Positions 30,167 through 32,199 of a DNA stretch of 32,199 nt are shown one piece after another (the stretch's first letter is position 1; every line of letters begins with the position of its first letter). Where the stretch lies: contig JADGOM010000082.1 of the NCBI GenBank assembly GCA_017882925.1, positions 1 through 32,199 on the forward strand. Reading direction: 5' to 3'. The notes under the pieces were generated by a model. That model had not been told where the DNA came from. It saw only the letters and a list, made by a program, of their open reading frames with translations, and ran no database searches. Both the position numbers and the translations under genes were made by a program. The stretch is from Acidimicrobiia bacterium (lineage in GTDB: Bacteria; Actinomycetota; Acidimicrobiia; IMCC26256; Chersky-534).

Positions 30167-30895
30167 TCAGCCTACCGAAGGCGGGCCCGCAACGGGTGAC
30201 GTGGCCACCTCGGGTGACGGTCGTTCTCCGAAGAGGGCCCGGCCGATCCGCACGATCGTGGCCCCTTCGCTTACTGCCGCCTCATAGTCGCCGCTCATTC
30301 CCATCGAGAGGTCCGGGAGCCGGAGTCCCTCGCCGAGGCCGCGCAGGGCCGCGAACCACGGCCGCGGGTCCCCCTCCGCGGGCGGAACGGTCATCAGCCC
30401 GCGCACGTCGAGACCCTGCGCCCGCAGCCGGTCCACGAGCTCGGCGACCGCCGATCCGGCGCAGCCGCCCTTCTGGGGCTCGTCGGCGATGTTGACCTCG
30501 ACCAGCACGCTGGCCCCGGGCGCCCGCCTGGCGATCTCCGCGCCGAGCTCGGCCCGGTCGACCGACTGCCACAGGCCGACGTAGGGCGCGACCGCGCGGA
30601 CCTTGTTGCGCTGGAGCTGGCCGAGGAAGTGCCAGCGGGGCGCGCCTGCACCCAGCTCCTCGAGTGCGGGAGCCTTCGCCACCAGCTCCTGCGCCCGGTT
30701 CTCGCCCAGGTCGCGGAGACCGGCGCCGAGCGCGGCCCGGATGCGTTCGAGGTCGACGGTCTTGCTCGCACCCACGATGAGCACCGAGCCGGGGGGTCTC
30801 CCCGCCTCGCGGGCCGCCCGCTCGACCCGCTCCCGTATCTCCCGGTACCGGCCCGCGACGCCTGCGTCGGGCTCCCCCGCCACGGCGCCACTCAC
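30167..30895 (-). CDS. yggS: YggS family pyridoxal phosphate homeostasis protein
   Basis: PLP-binding, single-domain alanine-racemase-fold protein of 242 residues that buffers pyridoxal phosphate and affects amino-acid homeostasis; no catalytic activity is established. The PLP lysine is K45 in VGASKTV. Other family motifs are LGENRAQELV, PRWHFLGQLQRNK, VLVEVNIADEPQKGG, GLMTVPP and LSMGMSGDYEAAVSEGAT, ending IVRIGRALFG. The GTG start overlaps the pgeF stop by 4 bp (GTGA). It sits in the conserved ftsZ-pgeF-yggS-sepF order found across actinobacteria. Confidence 0.95.
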   Translation of the reverse strand: MSGAVAGEPDAGVAGRYREIRERVERAAREAGRPPGSVLIVGASKTVDLERIRAALGAGLRDLGENRAQELVAKAPALEELGAGAPRWHFLGQLQRNKVRAVAPYVGLWQSVDRAELGAEIARRAPGASVLVEVNIADEPQKGGCAGSAVAELVDRLRAQGLDVRGLMTVPPAEGDPRPWFAALRGLGEGLRLPDLSMGMSGDYEAAVSEGATIVRIGRALFGERPSPEVATSPVAGPPSVG

Positions 30896-31602
30896 GTGAG
30901 CACCACCGCGGTCGCCTGCCTCCCGGTGGTTCCGTCGCGCCGGTACGAGAAGAACCGCGGGGACTCGGCGGTGCACAGGTCGACGTCGTCGATCCCGTCG
31001 ACGCCGACCTCCCGCAGCGCCACCCGCACCCCGGCGGGCAGGTCGAACGCCGGAGTGCCGTCGAGCGTGCTGGACCGGACCTCGGCCCCGAAGCGGGCCA
31101 CGAGTCGGTCGAGGTCGTCGGCGCCGAACTCGTAGCGCTCCGGATGGATGCACGGGCCGAGGAACGCCCGGACCGGTTGCTCCGACCGGGCCGCGGCCCG
31201 GAGCGCGGCCACCGCCTCGCCGATCACGCCCGCTTCCAGCCCGGGCCACCCGGCGTGCACCACCCCGACCGCGCCGTCGCCGACGAGCACGACCGGCGCG
31301 CAGTCGGCGGTCACCACCGCGAGGACGCGCCCGGGGATGCCCGTCACCGCGGCGTCGGCCGGCTCGGTGGCGTCCGACTGCGTGGGATCCGTGAGCACCG
31401 CGCGCCCGTGGATCTGCCGGGGCCAGACCCAATCCCCCGGCAGCTCCTCACGCACCCGGGCCCGGTTGGCGTCGACGGCGACCGGGTCGTCGCCGACGTG
31501 GTCGCCGAGATTGCGCGCCGCGTACGGCCCGACCGACGCGCCGTCGGCCCGGTCGGTGCAGAGCACCTCGGCGGCGCCGATCCCGGTCCGGATGGAAGGC
31601 AT
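30892..31602 (-). CDS. pgeF: PgeF/YfiH family protein (multicopper-polyphenol-oxidase fold)
   Basis: Protein of 236 residues in the YfiH/PgeF family. In E. coli this family removes wrongly incorporated L-Ser from UDP-MurNAc-peptide precursors; other members have purine-nucleoside activity. The zinc/catalytic triad is present as H65 (PRQIHG), C101 (VTADCAPV) and H116 (VVHAGWPG). Other hallmarks are FLGPCIHPERYEFG and DLCTAESPRFFSYRRDG. The ATG at 31602 lies 100 bp after ftsZ; a TAAGTT hexamer ends 7 nt before it and no ribosome-binding site is seen. So pgeF-yggS and downstream genes may have their own promoter in addition to ftsZ read-through. Confidence 0.93.
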   Translation of the reverse strand: MPSIRTGIGAAEVLCTDRADGASVGPYAARNLGDHVGDDPVAVDANRARVREELPGDWVWPRQIHGRAVLTDPTQSDATEPADAAVTGIPGRVLAVVTADCAPVVLVGDGAVGVVHAGWPGLEAGVIGEAVAALRAAARSEQPVRAFLGPCIHPERYEFGADDLDRLVARFGAEVRSSTLDGTPAFDLPAGVRVALREVGVDGIDDVDLCTAESPRFFSYRRDGTTGRQATAVVLT

Positions 31603-31609
31603 GCCCGTG

Positions 31610-31615
31610 AACTTA
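31610..31615 (-). promoter_or_regulatory. possible leaderless -10 box for pgeF-yggS
   Basis: TAAGTT on the minus strand ends 7 nt before the pgeF ATG in the 100-bp gap after ftsZ. The remainder of the gap is GC-rich, with no clear terminator. Confidence 0.4.
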
Positions 31616-31702
31616 CCGGCCACCTGCGGGCCCGGACGCGACGACGCCCGGGGCAGTCGTGGGTGCCTCGGGCGCCGCGCGATCCGATGAGCGGTGGTCG
31701 GG

Positions 31703-32199
31703 CTACCGGAGGAACTCCGGCACGTCGAAGTCGTCGTCGCCGTTGCCGGTGAGATCCACTTCCTGATCGTCGGCCGCGGCGAGCTTCTCCTCCTCCTGGC
31801 GGAGGCCCAGGGTCGCCGGGGCGGACGCCTCGTCACGCTCGCCCTCGAAGCGGTCGAAGCCGGCCGCGATGACGGTGAGACGGACCTCGTCCCCCAGGGT
31901 GTCGTCGATGACGGCACCGAAGATGATGTTCGCGTCCGGGTGCGCCGCGGCCGCGATGATCTCGGCCGCCTCGTTGACCTCGAACAGGCCGAGGTTCGAC
32001 GGGCCGCTCACGTTCAGCAGGATGCCGCGGGCCCCCTCGATGCTCGCCTCGAGCAGCGGGCTGCTGATCGCAGCCCGGGCTGCCTGCACCGCGCGACCGT
32101 CGCCCGAGGCGTAGCCGATGCCCATGAGCGCGCTCCCGGCGTTGGTCATGATCATCTTCACGTCGGCGAAGTCGGTGTTGATGAGGCCGGGCGTGGTGA
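31703..32199 (-). CDS. ftsZ: cell division protein FtsZ, C-terminal part (5' end outside window)
   Basis: Tubulin-like GTPase that forms the division ring. The window holds the last 165 codons, beginning just before the T7 synergy loop (TPGLINTDFADVKMIM), whose Asp residues complete the GTPase site of the neighbouring subunit. The C-terminal domain follows (GSALMGIGYASGDGRAVQAA, GPSNLGLFEVNEAAEII, ANIIFGAVIDDTLGDEVRLT). A short acidic linker leads to the conserved tail DDFDVPEFLR that binds SepF and other partners. The linker is short, about 45 residues. It is the first visible gene of the ftsZ-pgeF-yggS-sepF-yggT-divIVA run. Confidence 0.97.
   Translation of the reverse strand, partial: TTPGLINTDFADVKMIMTNAGSALMGIGYASGDGRAVQAARAAISSPLLEASIEGARGILLNVSGPSNLGLFEVNEAAEIIAAAAHPDANIIFGAVIDDTLGDEVRLTVIAAGFDRFEGERDEASAPATLGLRQEEEKLAAADDQEVDLTGNGDDDFDVPEFLR

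Overview
The window is GC-rich bacterial chromosome from an actinobacterium. Gene content points to the Acidimicrobiia or a neighbouring deep actinobacterial lineage. Pointers are a PgsA-PatA-PimA phosphatidylinositol-mannoside cluster, a Wag31-type DivIVA with SepF and YggT, a coenzyme F420:NADPH reductase, an MshC-like ligase, a long actinobacterial-type IleRS, and an L,D-transpeptidase with GYWLV...DGGIF-type repeats. The class-level placement is inference from family knowledge; no 16S rRNA gene is present. I see no phage, insertion sequence, CRISPR array, tRNA or rRNA. The region is dense housekeeping DNA and no gene-free stretch exceeds 300 bp.

Layout: (1) 1-2515, minus: lemA-htpX-DUF3048 lipoprotein, an envelope quality-control group; htpX appears to start at CTG. 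(2) 2644-5459, minus: pgsA-patA-pimA, the first steps of phosphatidylinositol mannoside synthesis. (3) 5629/5680-7746, plus: an EF-G-like GTPase. It sits in reverse orientation between pgsA and the thrS-HIT-membrane protein run (7743-10777, minus). In mycobacteria thrS, HIT, pgsA, patA and pimA are contiguous, so the GTPase and the small membrane protein look like insertions. (4) 10857-13342, minus: F420 reductase (npdG), MshC-like ligase and a dienelactone-hydrolase-like protein whose nucleophile is replaced by Ala. (5) 13406-18111, minus: dnaE, with a cluster of four DnaA-box-like 9-mers just upstream, and an alkaline-phosphatase-superfamily phosphodiesterase. (6) 18231-20195, plus: a possible Cys-Cys leader peptide, an Rrf2 regulator, an ApbE flavin transferase and a VOC protein. 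(7) 20217-24689, minus: rluD, lspA, a DksA/TraR-like protein with a histone-H1-like Lys/Ala tail, DUF167, and the repeat-bearing L,D-transpeptidase. (8) 24843-27992, plus: ileS. (9) 28105-32199, minus: the division cluster ftsZ-pgeF-yggS-sepF-yggT-divIVA, with ftsZ cut by the window edge.

Most genes fall into tight operons with 4-bp ATGA or GTGA overlaps. Operon-leading genes often lack a Shine-Dalgarno site and instead carry a TANNNT hexamer 7-10 nt before the start codon. That is the geometry of leaderless transcripts. The most interesting leads are the Cys-Cys mini-ORF overlapping the Rrf2 start, the DnaA-box cluster at dnaE, the histone-tailed DksA-like protein with an incomplete zinc finger, and two enzyme-family members with substituted catalytic residues.
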